DNA of 64,000 nt from Verrucomicrobiota bacterium (GCA_017309115.1 JAFLEF010000030.1:25575-89574), one strand, 5' to 3'; shown: positions 10,511-18,170, counted from the stretch's first letter. Numbers and translations are program-made. The notes: generated from the letters alone by a model not told the origin.

Positions 10511-11248
10511 CTATTGGCTGAAGACGTCCATCAAATGCCGGATCTCATCATCAATCTCGTCCGGCGTGGCCACGGTCTGGGCGATATCTTCGCGCAAGAT
10601 TTCGCGGAACCGTCGGCGCAGGCGGAGTGCGGCCATCTTGACGGCGGCTTCGGTGGTGCCGAGTTGCGCGGCGAGTTCCGTATAGGGCAGGGCTTCCTCA
10701 TCCCCCCACAAGTGGGGTTGAAGTCGATCGAACAGATCCTGTCTGCCGGTTTCGGCGAACTCCCGTTCGAGCCGGCGAAAGACCCCCTCGAGCAACACGC
10801 TGGCCCAGCGCTTTTCGAAGGCTTGGGCGGGACTCTCTTCGGTCAGGGCGGACTCTTGGAATCCCAGTTCCGCCGCCTCGGCGTCGAGACACACCAAGGC
10901 GGCGCCACCCCCTCGTTTCTGGGTGTTGGTCCGCGCGTGTTCGTTGTGAAGGTAGTTCTCGACCGAGGAGACCAATAGCGAACGAAATCGCCCGCGACTC
11001 TGATCGGCGCGGTTCAGATATTCCTTCTCCAGAAAACGGGTAAAGAATCCCTGCGTGAGGTCTTGGGCTCGGCTGCCATCGTAACCTCGACGGCGAATGA
11101 AGGCGTACACGGACGGCCAATAGGTGCGACACAGAGCCTCCAGCGCTGCGGCGGCTTCGACTGAAGACTCCCCGGTGGCCCGCAGTACTCCGCTCCAGTG
11201 GGTGGCGGGAAAGGCGGGTGGAGCCAGCGAATCAGGTGGAGTATTCAT
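10511..11248 (-). CDS. ECF-type RNA polymerase sigma factor (kinase-linked)
   Basis: This is a sigma-70 family protein of 245 aa from the ATG at 11248. Region 2 includes YAFIRRRGYDGSRAQDLTQG and FFTRFLEK. Region 4 at the C-terminus has the helix-turn-helix YTELAAQLGTTEAAVKMAAL followed by RLRRRFREIL. The start THWSGVLRA and the C-terminal tail DEIRHLMDVFSQ are typical of sigma factors encoded beside Ser/Thr kinases. It lies 34 bases upstream of the WD40 kinase and is probably co-transcribed with it, which suggests that kinase activity controls it. No anti-sigma gene is adjacent. Confidence 0.9.
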   Translation of the reverse strand: MNTPPDSLAPPAFPATHWSGVLRATGESSVEAAAALEALCRTYWPSVYAFIRRRGYDGSRAQDLTQGFFTRFLEKEYLNRADQSRGRFRSLLVSSVENYLHNEHARTNTQKRGGGAALVCLDAEAAELGFQESALTEESPAQAFEKRWASVLLEGVFRRLEREFAETGRQDLFDRLQPHLWGDEEALPYTELAAQLGTTEAAVKMAALRLRRRFREILREDIAQTVATPDEIDDEIRHLMDVFSQ

Positions 11249-11472
11249 GATGATGGTTGGCTGGGTACGCCTCCGCCGGAGCACTCTCCCAGCGCCGTGC
11301 AGACATACGTGAGTCCCAACCGTTCTTCAATCCCGTTCCCGGAGCGGCCAATCTGGGGGGCTGGGAAGGATGCTGGGACCTCCAAACCCAACCCGAACCC
11401 TGGCAAACTCCCGCCGGGTTCCTGCACTTCCCGCTTGCTGAGGGGCTGGCGATTCTGAGACTCGCGGCCTGC

Positions 11473-12216
11473 ATGTCCGCAACCGCCACCAAACCCGAGC
11501 CACCAGGACCCGACTGGTTGACCTTGCCGGAAGGATCCCGCGTTCTGCCCTTCCTGGTGTTCATGGTCTTCACGTCGCTGCCCTCCTCCTGGTATCCCGG
11601 CGCCGAGTTTTGGAACTATGCGATCAAGATCTTTGCGGCGGCCGCGTTGCTGATGTGGTTGCGTCCGTGGTTGCCGGAGATGAAGTGGGCGGTCAGCTGG
11701 GAAGCCATCGCGGTGGGTTTGGGGATCGCCGTTCTTTGGTTGGCCTGCGACTACTGGATTCCCACGAGTTCCCAGATCTGGGGTTGGTTTGAGAGCGGCA
11801 TGGCCCGTATGCCCAAGATCAAGCCGGCCGATGCCTGGAATCCGGTCGGATTCTTTGCCGAAGCACCGGCGATCGGCTGGGGGTTGGTGGCGGTTCGGGT
11901 GATCGGGCGCTCGGTGATCGTGCCCATGGTCGAAGAAGTGTTCTACCGGTCGTTCATCTACCGGATGTTTGTGGACGCCGCGAAGTTCAATCAGGTGGAA
12001 TTCTCGACCTACAAGCCTCTGGCGTTTTACGGCACCAGCGTTCTGTTCGGATTGGCCCACGGTGACCTGTGGATTCCGGGCATTATTTGCGGCATGGCTT
12101 ACCAATGGTTGGCCCTGCGGAAGAATCGACTGGGCGACGCCATGACGGCGCACGGCGTCACCAACCTCGTGATCAGCCTCTGGACCATCTACCGCGGCGA
12201 CTGGCGCTTTACGTGA
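11473..12216 (+). CDS. CAAX prenyl protease-related membrane protein (CPBP family)
   Basis: The protein is 247 aa from the ATG at 11473 (MSATATKPEPPG). The longer frame upstream runs through the region shared with the divergent sigma gene and is poor in coding character. Several membrane helices are present (VLPFLVFMVFTSL; IAVGLGIAVLWLACDYW; PLAFYGTSVLFGLAHG). The CPBP/Abi catalytic motifs are visible: EEVFYRSFIYR (EExxxR), FGLAHGD and AHGVTNL. The arrangement fits the CAAX protease-related family that often accompanies PEP-CTERM/exosortase systems. A PEP-CTERM protein is encoded at 53819, but no exosortase is in this window. Confidence 0.85.
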   Translation: MSATATKPEPPGPDWLTLPEGSRVLPFLVFMVFTSLPSSWYPGAEFWNYAIKIFAAAALLMWLRPWLPEMKWAVSWEAIAVGLGIAVLWLACDYWIPTSSQIWGWFESGMARMPKIKPADAWNPVGFFAEAPAIGWGLVAVRVIGRSVIVPMVEEVFYRSFIYRMFVDAAKFNQVEFSTYKPLAFYGTSVLFGLAHGDLWIPGIICGMAYQWLALRKNRLGDAMTAHGVTNLVISLWTIYRGDWRFT

Positions 12217-12220
12217 CGGG

Positions 12221-12406
12221 GTAAGCGGTAAGCGGTAAGCGGCGGGCCTTTCGTCTCTCACGGTCTCCCTGGGCCAATCCGGAGAAATAACGCCCGACTC
12301 GTTCATCCGCCTTAGAGCCCCTCCGAAAAAATCTGCGAGAATCTGCGTCCGATCTGCGGTTACCCCCCCTCTACGGCTTAATCCCCGCTTACCGCTTACC
12401 GCTTAC
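12221..12406. repeat. TAAGCGG array forming a perfect 22-base inverted repeat
   Basis: Three copies of a TAAGCGG unit at 12221-12242 are matched by an exact reverse complement at 12385-12406. Between them lies AT-richer sequence including GAATCTGCG/AATCTGCG stretches like those at 50855-51002. The same TAAGCGG or GGGAAGC units recur near 25060, 25530, 47405, 58475 and 63600. It lies just after the CAAX protease stop codon, so transcripts could form a long hairpin here. Confidence 0.8.
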
Positions 12407-12411
12407 CCCCG

Positions 12412-12501
12412 GGTGGGGCGAAGCTCCGTCCCAACCGTGTGTGTCCCGGGTGACGCGTGGGCAGTCCACAAACGAACGGCTCCGCGGAACGTCGCCCCAC
12501 C
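12412..12501. repeat. 90-bp palindromic element, ends GGTGGGGCGA/TCGCCCCACC
   Basis: The ends are a perfect 10-base inverted repeat. The right half contains the core GGCTCCGCGGAACG. This is one copy of the dispersed element seen complete at 45587-45678, 45731-45822, 63630-63722 and 63806-63900. It lies between the CAAX protease gene and htpG and contains no gene. Confidence 0.8.
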
Positions 12502-12584
12502 GTTTGACCCGACAGTAACAGTAACAATCTTTCCACGCCGCCCTCTTGACGGCGGCGCCGGATGTTTCATAGGGATCAGGATTC

Positions 12585-14447
12585 ATGAGCACGAACAACG
12601 AACCTCCAGTGGAGAAGCACCACTTTCAGGCTGAAATCCAGCAGTTGCTGAACATTGTCATTCACTCCCTCTACACGGATCGGGAGATCTTTGTTCGGGA
12701 GTTGATTTCGAACGCCGCCGACGCCTGCGAAAAGCTGCGCTTTGTTCAGGCGTCCGGGACGGCGGTGTTTCAACCCGACGTGGCGGCGGGCATCAGTCTC
12801 ACCACCGACGAAGCCGCCGGCACGCTCACCATCACCGACACCGGCGTCGGCATGAGTCACGGCGAACTCGTGGAGAATCTGGGCACCATCGCCCATTCCG
12901 GCACCAAGGCGTTTCTCAAACAGTTGGCGGAGGATCGGAAGCCGGACGCCACGTTGATCGGTCAGTTCGGCGTCGGGTTCTATTCGGCGTTCATGGCGGC
13001 CCATAAGGTGACGGTTTTCAGCCGCTCCCGGGACGTGGACGGCGCAGGCTGGCAATGGACCAGTGAAGGCGTGGGCGGGTACGAGATCGTGCCGGCGGGC
13101 GAGTTGCCGCGCGGGACGAAAATCGTCGTGGAGCTGAAGGAGGACGCGAAGGACTTCGCCAAGCCGGACACGCTGGAACGGTTGATCAAGCGCTACTCGA
13201 GTTTCGTGCCGTTCCCAATCGAGCTGAACGGCAAGCGGCTCAACACCGTTCAGGCCCTGTGGGCGCGCAGCAAATCGGAGATCAAGGACGAGGAGTACAA
13301 CGAGTTCTACCAATTCATCGGGCACGACCATACGGCTCCGTTGCTGCGGCTGCATTTCAATGCCGATGCCCCGCTGGCCATTCAATCGCTGCTGTTTGTG
13401 CCGGCGCGGAACTTCGAGACGATGGGCATGGGCCGCATCGAATCGGAAGTAAACCTGTACTGTCGCAAGGTGCTGATTCAGGCGAAGGCCAAGGGGCTGT
13501 TTCCTGAGTGGCTGCGCTTCCTCAAGGGCGTCGTCGACAGCGAGGATCTGCCGCTGAACATCTCGCGCGAGACCATGCAGGACACCACGCTCCTGCAGAA
13601 ACTCAACAAGGTGCTCACCGGACGGTTCCTCAAGTTCCTGTCCGAACAGGCGGATCTACATCCGGAGACGTACGAGAAATTCTACGCGGAGTATCAGAAG
13701 TTCCTGAAGGAAGGCATCGTTACCGACTTCACGCATCGGGAGGCGCTGGCCAAGCTGATTCGTTACGAGTCCTCCTCCACGGATCCCGGCAAGCAGGCCT
13801 CGCTCACCGACTACGTGAAGCGCATGCCGGAGGATCAGAAGGAGATTTATTTCCTGATGGTGCCGAATCGGGCGGCGGCCGAAAGCAGCCCGTACTTTGA
13901 AGTGTTCCGCGAGCGGAAGTACGAAGTGCTGTTCCTGCAGGATCCCTGGGACGAGTTTGTCATGGAGCATCTCCACGAATTCGAGGGCAAACCCCTCAAG
14001 TCGGCGGAGAAGGCCGAACTCAACCTGGGTGATGCCACCAAGAAAGAAGGCGCCCTGAGCGAGGACTCGGCCAAGACTCTGGCGCAATGGATCAAGGAAT
14101 CCCTCGGTGATCGGGTTGGCGACGTGCGCGTCTCGCAACGGCTGGTGGACAGTCCGGCGGTGGTGGTCGAGGCGGACAAATACATGACCTCGAGCATGCG
14201 TCGGATTCTGAAGTCGATGCGGAAGGAAGGCGAAGCGGCGCCGCCGGAGAAGCAGGATCTGGAGATCAACCCGGCCCATCCGATCATGACCCGATTGGAC
14301 GCCATGCGGCAGAAGGACGGCGAACTGGCGGCGGAAGTGGCCGCGCAGGTCTTCGACAACGCGCGCGTGGCGGCCGGCATCTTGGAAGATCCGCGGACCA
14401 TGCTGAACCGGTTGAATCAGCTCCTGGAAAAGGTGCTGACGAAATAG
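12585..14447 (+). CDS. htpG: Molecular chaperone HtpG (Hsp90)
   Basis: The 620-aa protein has the normal length for bacterial Hsp90. The N-terminal GHKL ATPase carries FVRELISNAADACEKLR, DTGVGMSHGELVENLGTIAHSG and LIGQFGVGFYSAF. The middle domain has LKGVVDSEDLPLNISRE, including the conserved arginine that contacts ATP. The C-terminal dimerisation domain ends LNRLNQLLEKVLTK. It is a cytosolic ATP-dependent chaperone for stress-damaged and client proteins. The gene stands alone with a strong terminator 35 bases after the stop codon. Confidence 0.97.
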   Translation: MSTNNEPPVEKHHFQAEIQQLLNIVIHSLYTDREIFVRELISNAADACEKLRFVQASGTAVFQPDVAAGISLTTDEAAGTLTITDTGVGMSHGELVENLGTIAHSGTKAFLKQLAEDRKPDATLIGQFGVGFYSAFMAAHKVTVFSRSRDVDGAGWQWTSEGVGGYEIVPAGELPRGTKIVVELKEDAKDFAKPDTLERLIKRYSSFVPFPIELNGKRLNTVQALWARSKSEIKDEEYNEFYQFIGHDHTAPLLRLHFNADAPLAIQSLLFVPARNFETMGMGRIESEVNLYCRKVLIQAKAKGLFPEWLRFLKGVVDSEDLPLNISRETMQDTTLLQKLNKVLTGRFLKFLSEQADLHPETYEKFYAEYQKFLKEGIVTDFTHREALAKLIRYESSSTDPGKQASLTDYVKRMPEDQKEIYFLMVPNRAAAESSPYFEVFRERKYEVLFLQDPWDEFVMEHLHEFEGKPLKSAEKAELNLGDATKKEGALSEDSAKTLAQWIKESLGDRVGDVRVSQRLVDSPAVVVEADKYMTSSMRRILKSMRKEGEAAPPEKQDLEINPAHPIMTRLDAMRQKDGELAAEVAAQVFDNARVAAGILEDPRTMLNRLNQLLEKVLTK

Positions 14448-14481
14448 TCGGCGCCGTTCCGAGAATTCGACCCGCAGCAAC

Positions 14482-14516
14482 ACCGGGCGTGCCCTCAGCG
14501 CGCCCGGTCTTTTTTT
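14482..14516 (+). terminator. Rho-independent terminator after htpG
   Basis: An 8-bp stem ACCGGGCG (14482-14489) pairs with CGCCCGGT (14501-14508) around an 11-base loop and is followed directly by a run of eight T. Confidence 0.9.
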
Positions 14517-14522
14517 CAGTTC

Positions 14523-15167
14523 ATGGTCTCCCCAATTCCAGTCGTTCCGGCTCCTACCTCGCCGCCCGGCCGGAATTTGTCCGGGTCGAAGACGCGCCGC
14601 GCGCCGCGCGTTGGGGACCATCTCAGGTTCCAGATCGGAAAGAGCGTTCACCACCTCGAGGACCCAACCGGGGACTCGGCCTGCGTCTCGGTGCAGGCCT
14701 CGATTGGAACCGTGGCTGTACCGCTCTTCGTCGGGCCGGTCGCCGGTCGCGAGGCCGAAGTGGTCACGGTGTTCCGCCTCGGTGGCAGTGACGTGGTTGG
14801 ATACTCCCCGCGTTCAAGCGGCCGGAACCATTCAAATGGCCAACCCGGTGGCCACTCCCTGGGTTGGGTTCTATGACGCCCGCCCCGACGTGGTCCTCAC
14901 CTGTTCCTCGGCGGGCTCAGAGCTTCGCTACAGCGTGGTGGCCCTGGGAGCGGAACCGGGGACCTACTCGGTATTTTCGGCGCCCATCAGCCTGCCGCTC
15001 AATCGCTCAATCGCACCCTCTACGCGTATGCCATTGACGTCGTGGGTAGTGCCCAATCGTCCGAGGTGGTGCGGCACGACTACCGCCGGCTGCCGTACGC
15101 CGAGAGCGGCTACCAAAAGGCATTTTCGACTTTCAATATACGAACCGGCAGGCGTATATCGAGTTGA
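14523..15167 (+). pseudogene. Frameshifted remnant of a secreted-protein gene
   Basis: Coding-like sequence runs through three frames. From 14523 one frame reads VSVQASIGTVAVPLFVGPVA. Near 14,800 the sense passes to another frame with WVGFYDARPDVVLTCSSAG and GTYSVFSAPISLPL. At 14998-15013 the octamer CTCAATCG occurs twice in tandem. Removing one copy joins SLPLNRS to the third frame, giving NRTLYAYAIDVVGSAQSSEV and a stop at 15165. The joined segment resembles the chitobiase/Fn3-like C-terminal domains of secreted proteins, but the family is uncertain. No intact start or signal peptide is visible, so it is probably a decayed fragment. Confidence 0.6.
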
Positions 15168-15250
15168 GACTCAGTTCAGCATGAACACCTTACGAACAGG
15201 AGGATCGCCGGATCTGGCGAACGCGATATACGAACCGGGAGAGCGTCCCC

Positions 15251-15358
15251 CCAACGACAGGTGTCCTGATGGCGAACACCGAACACCTTGCAGCGGACCC
15301 AATGACACCCCTCCCAAATCTTGATATACGACTGGCAGTCGTAGATTAAACGTTGGGC
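15251..15358 (+). other. Possible degenerate attC-like site (left edge of cassette array)
   Basis: The 3' box GTTGGGC at 15352-15358 matches the integron R' consensus GTTRRRY exactly. A candidate 5' box CCCCAAC lies at 15251-15257, and the surroundings CCNCCCAACG pair 9 of 10. The inner arms do not pair convincingly, unlike the sites further right; a separate palindrome (TACGACT/AGTCGTA, 15327-15343) lies inside. It is 12 bases before the first cassette-like gene. Confidence 0.35.
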
Positions 15359-15369
15359 GGAATCGTGCC

Positions 15370-15765
15370 ATGCAACTCAATCCGTTCATTAAGTATTTCA
15401 GGTGGCGCGTAGAGGGTGACGACTACGTTGACAGGCCCGCCAGTTGGGGACGGTCGGCTATTTACATGGAGACATCTGAGGAGGGATTTGTTGGCCGACA
15501 GATTCAGCTATTCGAGTCGGGTGTGGTTCTGGCATACGATGACGAGCACTACCATGATGATTACGGCTGGCGGTATCCCAACCCGGTTTACACAGACCCG
15601 CCGCGGACAGTTCCCATCACGAGCAAGGAGTTTCACCGAGTTTGGATACGGCACACCGATGCAAAGAACAGAGAATACACAAAGACCGCACAACAAGCCG
15701 GCTGCACCGAACGCCGGGATCGAGTCTCGCTTGACAATCGAACGCCATTGGCCCGGCGCCGGTGA
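15370..15765 (+). CDS. DUF6881-like small protein (possible immunity protein)
   Basis: The frame encodes 131 aa. Residues 1-95 look like a genuine small domain: FIKYFRWRVEGDDYVDRPA at the start, EEGFVGRQIQLFESGVVLAY in the middle and ITSKEFHRVW near the end. This pattern (beta strand, E/Q-x-F/E-x-G, then I-x-K-x-E-F-x-x-W) resembles DUF6881 proteins, which I associate with toxin-immunity loci. The last 30-odd residues run into the following attC-like palindrome and are probably just read-through. It is the first gene of the cassette-like array, with base composition clearly less GC-rich than neighbouring chromosomal genes. The family assignment is by eye and modest in confidence. Confidence 0.6.
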   Translation: MQLNPFIKYFRWRVEGDDYVDRPASWGRSAIYMETSEEGFVGRQIQLFESGVVLAYDDEHYHDDYGWRYPNPVYTDPPRTVPITSKEFHRVWIRHTDAKNREYTKTAQQAGCTERRDRVSLDNRTPLARRR

Positions 15766-15780
15766 GCCGGAGCGTTAGCC
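15688..15780 (+). other. attC-like recombination site 1
   Basis: The 5' box is GCACAAC (15688-15694) and the 3' box GTTAGCC (15774-15780). Next to the boxes, the 5' arm GGCTgCACCGaaCGCCGG pairs with the 3' arm CCGGCGCCGGTGAGCC; lower-case bases are unpaired or mismatched. Unpaired single bases on one arm are the hallmark of integron attC sites, where they set the strand used by the integrase. The length of 93 bases is within the attC range. It overlaps the 3' end of the gene at 15370. Confidence 0.7.
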
Positions 15781-15789
15781 CCACAGACC

Positions 15790-16335
15790 ATGATCGACCG
15801 CCACGCACGTAAGCGGCTTGCCGAGCGGCTCAGACATCTTGCCACTGGCCAGATGACGAACGATTCCTTCGAGGACACGGCCGTCCGGACGAATGATATG
15901 GCGGTGCGCGAGATTGAGTGGCGGCTTGCTTGGCCTCACTACGACGACATGCACGAACACACGTTGACAGCGGAGTTCACACTGACAGATGGGATCAGGC
16001 GCGATTTTGCGAGGGCCATCCTGTTTTTGCAGACGGACCTCGAATACGAGTGGAAGCACCGGGTGGGGCTGCGTGGATTTCTGAACTCCTCGTTCCACCT
16101 TCGGCCGTTCAGACGCACGCCACCGATCAAAACGCAAGGTGGAGAGCTACGATACTGGCCATTTTTCCGACGTTCTGATTACAGTACCGCGAGGAAGGTT
16201 CCAGCCTATTTGTGTGGCAGGAGGGGCCAACAATTCGCTGCACACGAACCGCCGCCGCCCGACCCGAGTTCCGGCGCCGCGACTCCTCGGACGCTGGGTT
16301 CGCCGCCGGCGCCTGTTCCCGGCGGCGGTCGGTGA
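15790..16335 (+). CDS. Conserved hypothetical protein, cassette gene 2
   Basis: The start MIDRHARKRLAERLRHLATG follows the attC-like site by 9 bases. The protein is soluble, charged and mostly helical: TNDSFEDTA near residue 25, a Trp-rich stretch WRLAWPHYDDMHEHTL, then ARAILFLQTDLEYEW and YWPFFRRSDY. I recall similar orphan proteins (LxHLxxGQxTNDxFED ... FLxTDxEYEW) in Verrucomicrobiota and Planctomycetota, without a known role. About 35 residues at the C-terminus, Pro- and Gly-rich, are encoded by the attC-like palindrome that follows, so the working domain probably ends near residue 145. It lies alone between two attC-like sites on the plus strand. Confidence 0.65.
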   Translation: MIDRHARKRLAERLRHLATGQMTNDSFEDTAVRTNDMAVREIEWRLAWPHYDDMHEHTLTAEFTLTDGIRRDFARAILFLQTDLEYEWKHRVGLRGFLNSSFHLRPFRRTPPIKTQGGELRYWPFFRRSDYSTARKVPAYLCGRRGQQFAAHEPPPPDPSSGAATPRTLGSPPAPVPGGGR

Positions 16336-16351
16336 GCTCTTAACGTTGTCG
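16225..16351 (+). other. attC-like recombination site 2
   Basis: The 5' box is GGCCAAC (16225-16231) and the 3' box GTTGTCG (16345-16351). The 5' arm GCTgCACaCGAaCCGCCG pairs perfectly over 15 bp with the 3' arm CGGCGGTCGGTGAGC once three single bases (lower case) are left out. The 3' box is imperfect because the sequence beyond GTT belongs to a transposase fragment. The site overlaps the end of the gene at 15790. Confidence 0.7.
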
Positions 16352-16488
16352 AGGGCGGCGGTATGGGCCGGAATGTTCCCGTAAGAACGGGGTTCACCGG
16401 AGGAATCGGCGAGGGCCACAGCGATGGTTTCCGCGTGGACATCGAGTCCGACGTACTTAATGGTTTTCTTCGTGGGTGACGAGTTCAT
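16342..16488 (-). pseudogene. IS110-family transposase, N-terminal fragment
   Basis: On the minus strand the ATG at 16488 opens MNSSPTKKTIKYVGLDVHAE and continues TIAVALADSSGEPRSYGNIP. YVGLDVHAETIAVA is the first part of the DEDD (RuvC-like) catalytic domain of IS110/IS1111 transposases. After about 49 residues (AALDNV) homology stops exactly at the GTT of attC-like site 2; the remaining 270-odd residues, including the C-terminal Tnp domain, are missing. No IS ends can be defined. It is a dead remnant, pointing opposite to the surrounding genes. Confidence 0.8.
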
Positions 16489-16568
16489 AGGGCATTCTTT
16501 GTTGTTCGATCGGCGGAGTGATTCGTTGGTCCACAACCTTCTGGCTCTGGACCCCGCTTCGGCGGAGT

Positions 16569-16628
16569 TTAACCCACGCTGCACCGGCTCGTCACCCACA
16601 CTAGACCGCACACCGTCGAGCCATAGGG
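16569..16628 (+). other. Possible attC arm remnant plus small hairpin
   Basis: The stretch 16489-16633 holds no gene. TTTAACCCACGCTGCACCGG resembles the 5' arm of the neighbouring attC-like sites (box ...AAC then CGCTGCAC), but no matching 3' arm follows. A 7-bp inverted repeat CTAGACC/GGTCTAG surrounds 16610-16632 just before the next gene. The attC site upstream of the SUKH gene appears to have decayed or been cut by a deletion. Confidence 0.3.
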
Positions 16629-16633
16629 TCTAG

Positions 16634-17188
16634 GTGCATATGCGGTCGCTTGACACAGTCGTGGAGCTTTTTGGCCTCGTAACGCAAGACATGAAGTGGG
16701 GTGCAGCGCCTCCTACCAAGCGTAGCCTCAAGAGAATCCACGAGCTTTTGGGCGTTCGTATTCCTCAGGTATATGCGAAAGTTGCCAGCGCATGTCCGAA
16801 TTACGGAGCGTATTTGAACGGCATAGGAGAGGACTACGATCACGATGTCCACATGCTTCGGCTTACGCAGTGGTTTCGTGGTGCATCTGAGCCGCCCCTG
16901 CCGACCCACTATGTCTTGCTCAGTCATGGTCATGATGGGGACTGTGACTGCTGGGATACACGTGAGGTGGCAGCGTCTGGCGAGCATCCCATTGTGCATG
17001 TGAGCCTGGAAAGTGGATATGGCGATGAGCCGCCTCGGGTTCAAATCACAAACATCCGGTATGCGAGTTTTGCTCACTATTTGCGATGCATCACGGTCTA
17101 TTACGCGGAAGCTTCCCGAAGTTCGGCTAGTCAGGCTCGGGTGGAGAAGTTGATTGAGATTTTGAAGAGAGAAAATGAATGCAACTAA
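16634..17188 (+). CDS. SMI1/KNR4 (SUKH) family protein, likely immunity protein
   Basis: The 184-aa protein has the SUKH layout: an N-terminal helix (KRSLKRIHELLGVRIP), the characteristic PQVYAKVASACPNYGAYLNG, a loop YDHDVHMLRLTQWFR, then LPTHYVLLSHGHDGDCDCWD and PIVHVSLESG. SUKH proteins commonly neutralise polymorphic toxins, although many are orphans. No toxin gene is adjacent. It lies in the cassette-like array, on the same strand as the other small genes and less GC-rich than the flanking chromosome. The next frame overlaps its last 10 bases. Start choice between codons 1 and 3 (both ATG) is open. Confidence 0.75.
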   Translation: MHMRSLDTVVELFGLVTQDMKWGAAPPTKRSLKRIHELLGVRIPQVYAKVASACPNYGAYLNGIGEDYDHDVHMLRLTQWFRGASEPPLPTHYVLLSHGHDGDCDCWDTREVAASGEHPIVHVSLESGYGDEPPRVQITNIRYASFAHYLRCITVYYAEASRSSASQARVEKLIEILKRENECN

Positions 17189-17451
17189 CAAGGCTGCTGT
17201 ACTCAACGCAGAAGCTCTGCGACTCGAAGGACACACGGCGTCACATCGACACAATCCTTACGGCACTTGAAGGAAAGACTGAATCGGTCCAGAAGATTCA
17301 GCGCCGAAGCTGCGAGATCGACATCACTTCATTTTGGGTATCGACAGGACAAGGAAGTCCATGCTTGAAGCCAGAGCAGATGCTCAAGCTCGGGACGTTG
17401 GGGATCTCTGTTTGGTGGGATATTTGTTTCTCTGATGAAGACAAGACATAA
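17179..17451 (+). CDS. DUF4279-like protein, N-terminally truncated
   Basis: The 90-aa frame carries what I recognise as the C-terminal half of DUF4279: a helix (HIDTILTALEGKTESVQKIQ) followed by CEIDITSFWVSTGQGSPCLK and LKLGTLGISVWWDICF. Full proteins of this family are about 130 aa and have an extra N-terminal beta-alpha part, missing here. A TGA codon lies directly before the ATG. It is therefore either a short variant or a remnant fused behind the SUKH gene. Its stop codon TAA lies inside the 5' box of attC-like site 3, as is usual for gene cassettes. Confidence 0.55.
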   Translation: MQLTRLLYSTQKLCDSKDTRRHIDTILTALEGKTESVQKIQRRSCEIDITSFWVSTGQGSPCLKPEQMLKLGTLGISVWWDICFSDEDKT

Positions 17452-17564
17452 CAGACGCTGGAGACGAACCGCCGCCCCGCTTCTCCGCTCCACACCGTGC
17501 AGCATTTCACACACGCGCCAGCCGCGCCGCCACTGTCGGCGGTGGTCTCTCACCTCTGTCGGCG
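17446..17564 (+). other. attC-like recombination site 3 (degenerate 3' box)
   Basis: The 5' box is ACATAAC (17446-17452), containing the stop codon of the DUF4279-like gene. The 3' box is GTCGGCG (17558-17564), two changes from GTTRRRY. The 5' arm ACAGAcGCTGGAGACGAACC and the CCGCCG after it pair with CGGCGGTGGTCTCTCACCTC and the TGT after it, with several bulges. Confidence 0.55.
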
Positions 17565-17594
17565 ATTTCTCGCGCCTCCCGTAATCGAATCCTT

Positions 17595-18059
17595 ATGAGA
17601 CCGCTTTCAGAAATCACATTCAGTCCCGAGCAGGTCGATGCTCTCTCCCTCCGCGTTTTGTGGTCATGGCGTGTTCCCGAGAGTTACAGGCCGCTTCTTT
17701 TGTCCCTGTTTGGCGACTGGTTCTTTGCTGACTCGCACGACCGCGTCCACATGCTCGACTTGGTTTCCGGCCAACTCCGACCAATTGCCGACACCGAGGT
17801 TGAGTTCTTCGTCATGCTCGACGCCGAGGAGCAGCGGCACGAGTGGCTCATGTCCCACCTCGTAGAGGCTGCTGAGCGGGCGGGCATTCAGCGGTCTGCT
17901 TCTCAGTGCTTCGCCTTCCGAACGCCACCGAGCCTAGGTGGCCCGCTTTCACCCGCTAACCTTGTGCCGTGGGATCTCGCGGCTTACCAGACCGGCACCA
18001 GCAAGCTTCTCCAACAGGTCGCCGACCTTCCGATTGGCACGCAGGTCATCGCCACATGA
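17595..18059 (+). CDS. DUF1851/Tdi1-like protein, possible T6SS immunity protein
   Basis: The 154-aa protein matches the pattern I know from the DUF1851/Tdi1 C-terminal domain: SLFGDWFFADSHDRVHMLDL, then GQLRPIADTEVEFFVML, HEWLMSHLVEAAERAGI, SQCFAFRTPPSLGGPLSPAN and finally LLQQVADLPIGTQVI. The order GDWFF, VHxLD, EWLM, PPxLGG and QxxxLPxGT is characteristic. Tdi1 proteins protect against a type VI secretion effector in Agrobacterium; most relatives are uncharacterised. It stands alone between two attC-like sites and has no partner toxin in view. Confidence 0.7.
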   Translation: MRPLSEITFSPEQVDALSLRVLWSWRVPESYRPLLLSLFGDWFFADSHDRVHMLDLVSGQLRPIADTEVEFFVMLDAEEQRHEWLMSHLVEAAERAGIQRSASQCFAFRTPPSLGGPLSPANLVPWDLAAYQTGTSKLLQQVADLPIGTQVIAT

Positions 18060-18072
18060 ATCGACCGGAATC

Positions 18073-18170
18073 GCCGAACCAGACGGTGCAGCGAACGGGA
18101 GCCAACCGATTCGCCTGGGAACAAATCCGACGCCATCGCCGGCTGTCGTCGCTGGCCTTTCTCGTTAGCC
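18073..18170 (+). other. attC-like recombination site 4
   Basis: The 5' box is GCCGAAC (18073-18079) and the 3' box GTTAGCC (18164-18170), followed by CC exactly as at site 1. The 5' arm CAGCGAaCGggAGCC pairs with GGCTGTCGTCGCTG. It begins 13 bases after the stop codon of the DUF1851-like gene, typical spacing for a cassette. Confidence 0.65.

Noticed and set aside
11257-11472. N-terminal extension of the CAAX-type protease
   Set aside because: It would overlap the start of the divergent sigma gene and lacks family similarity; the ATG at 11473 is preferred.
13656-14654. 332-codon minus-strand frame opposite htpG
   Set aside because: It is antisense to a complete, conserved HtpG; no family is recognised.
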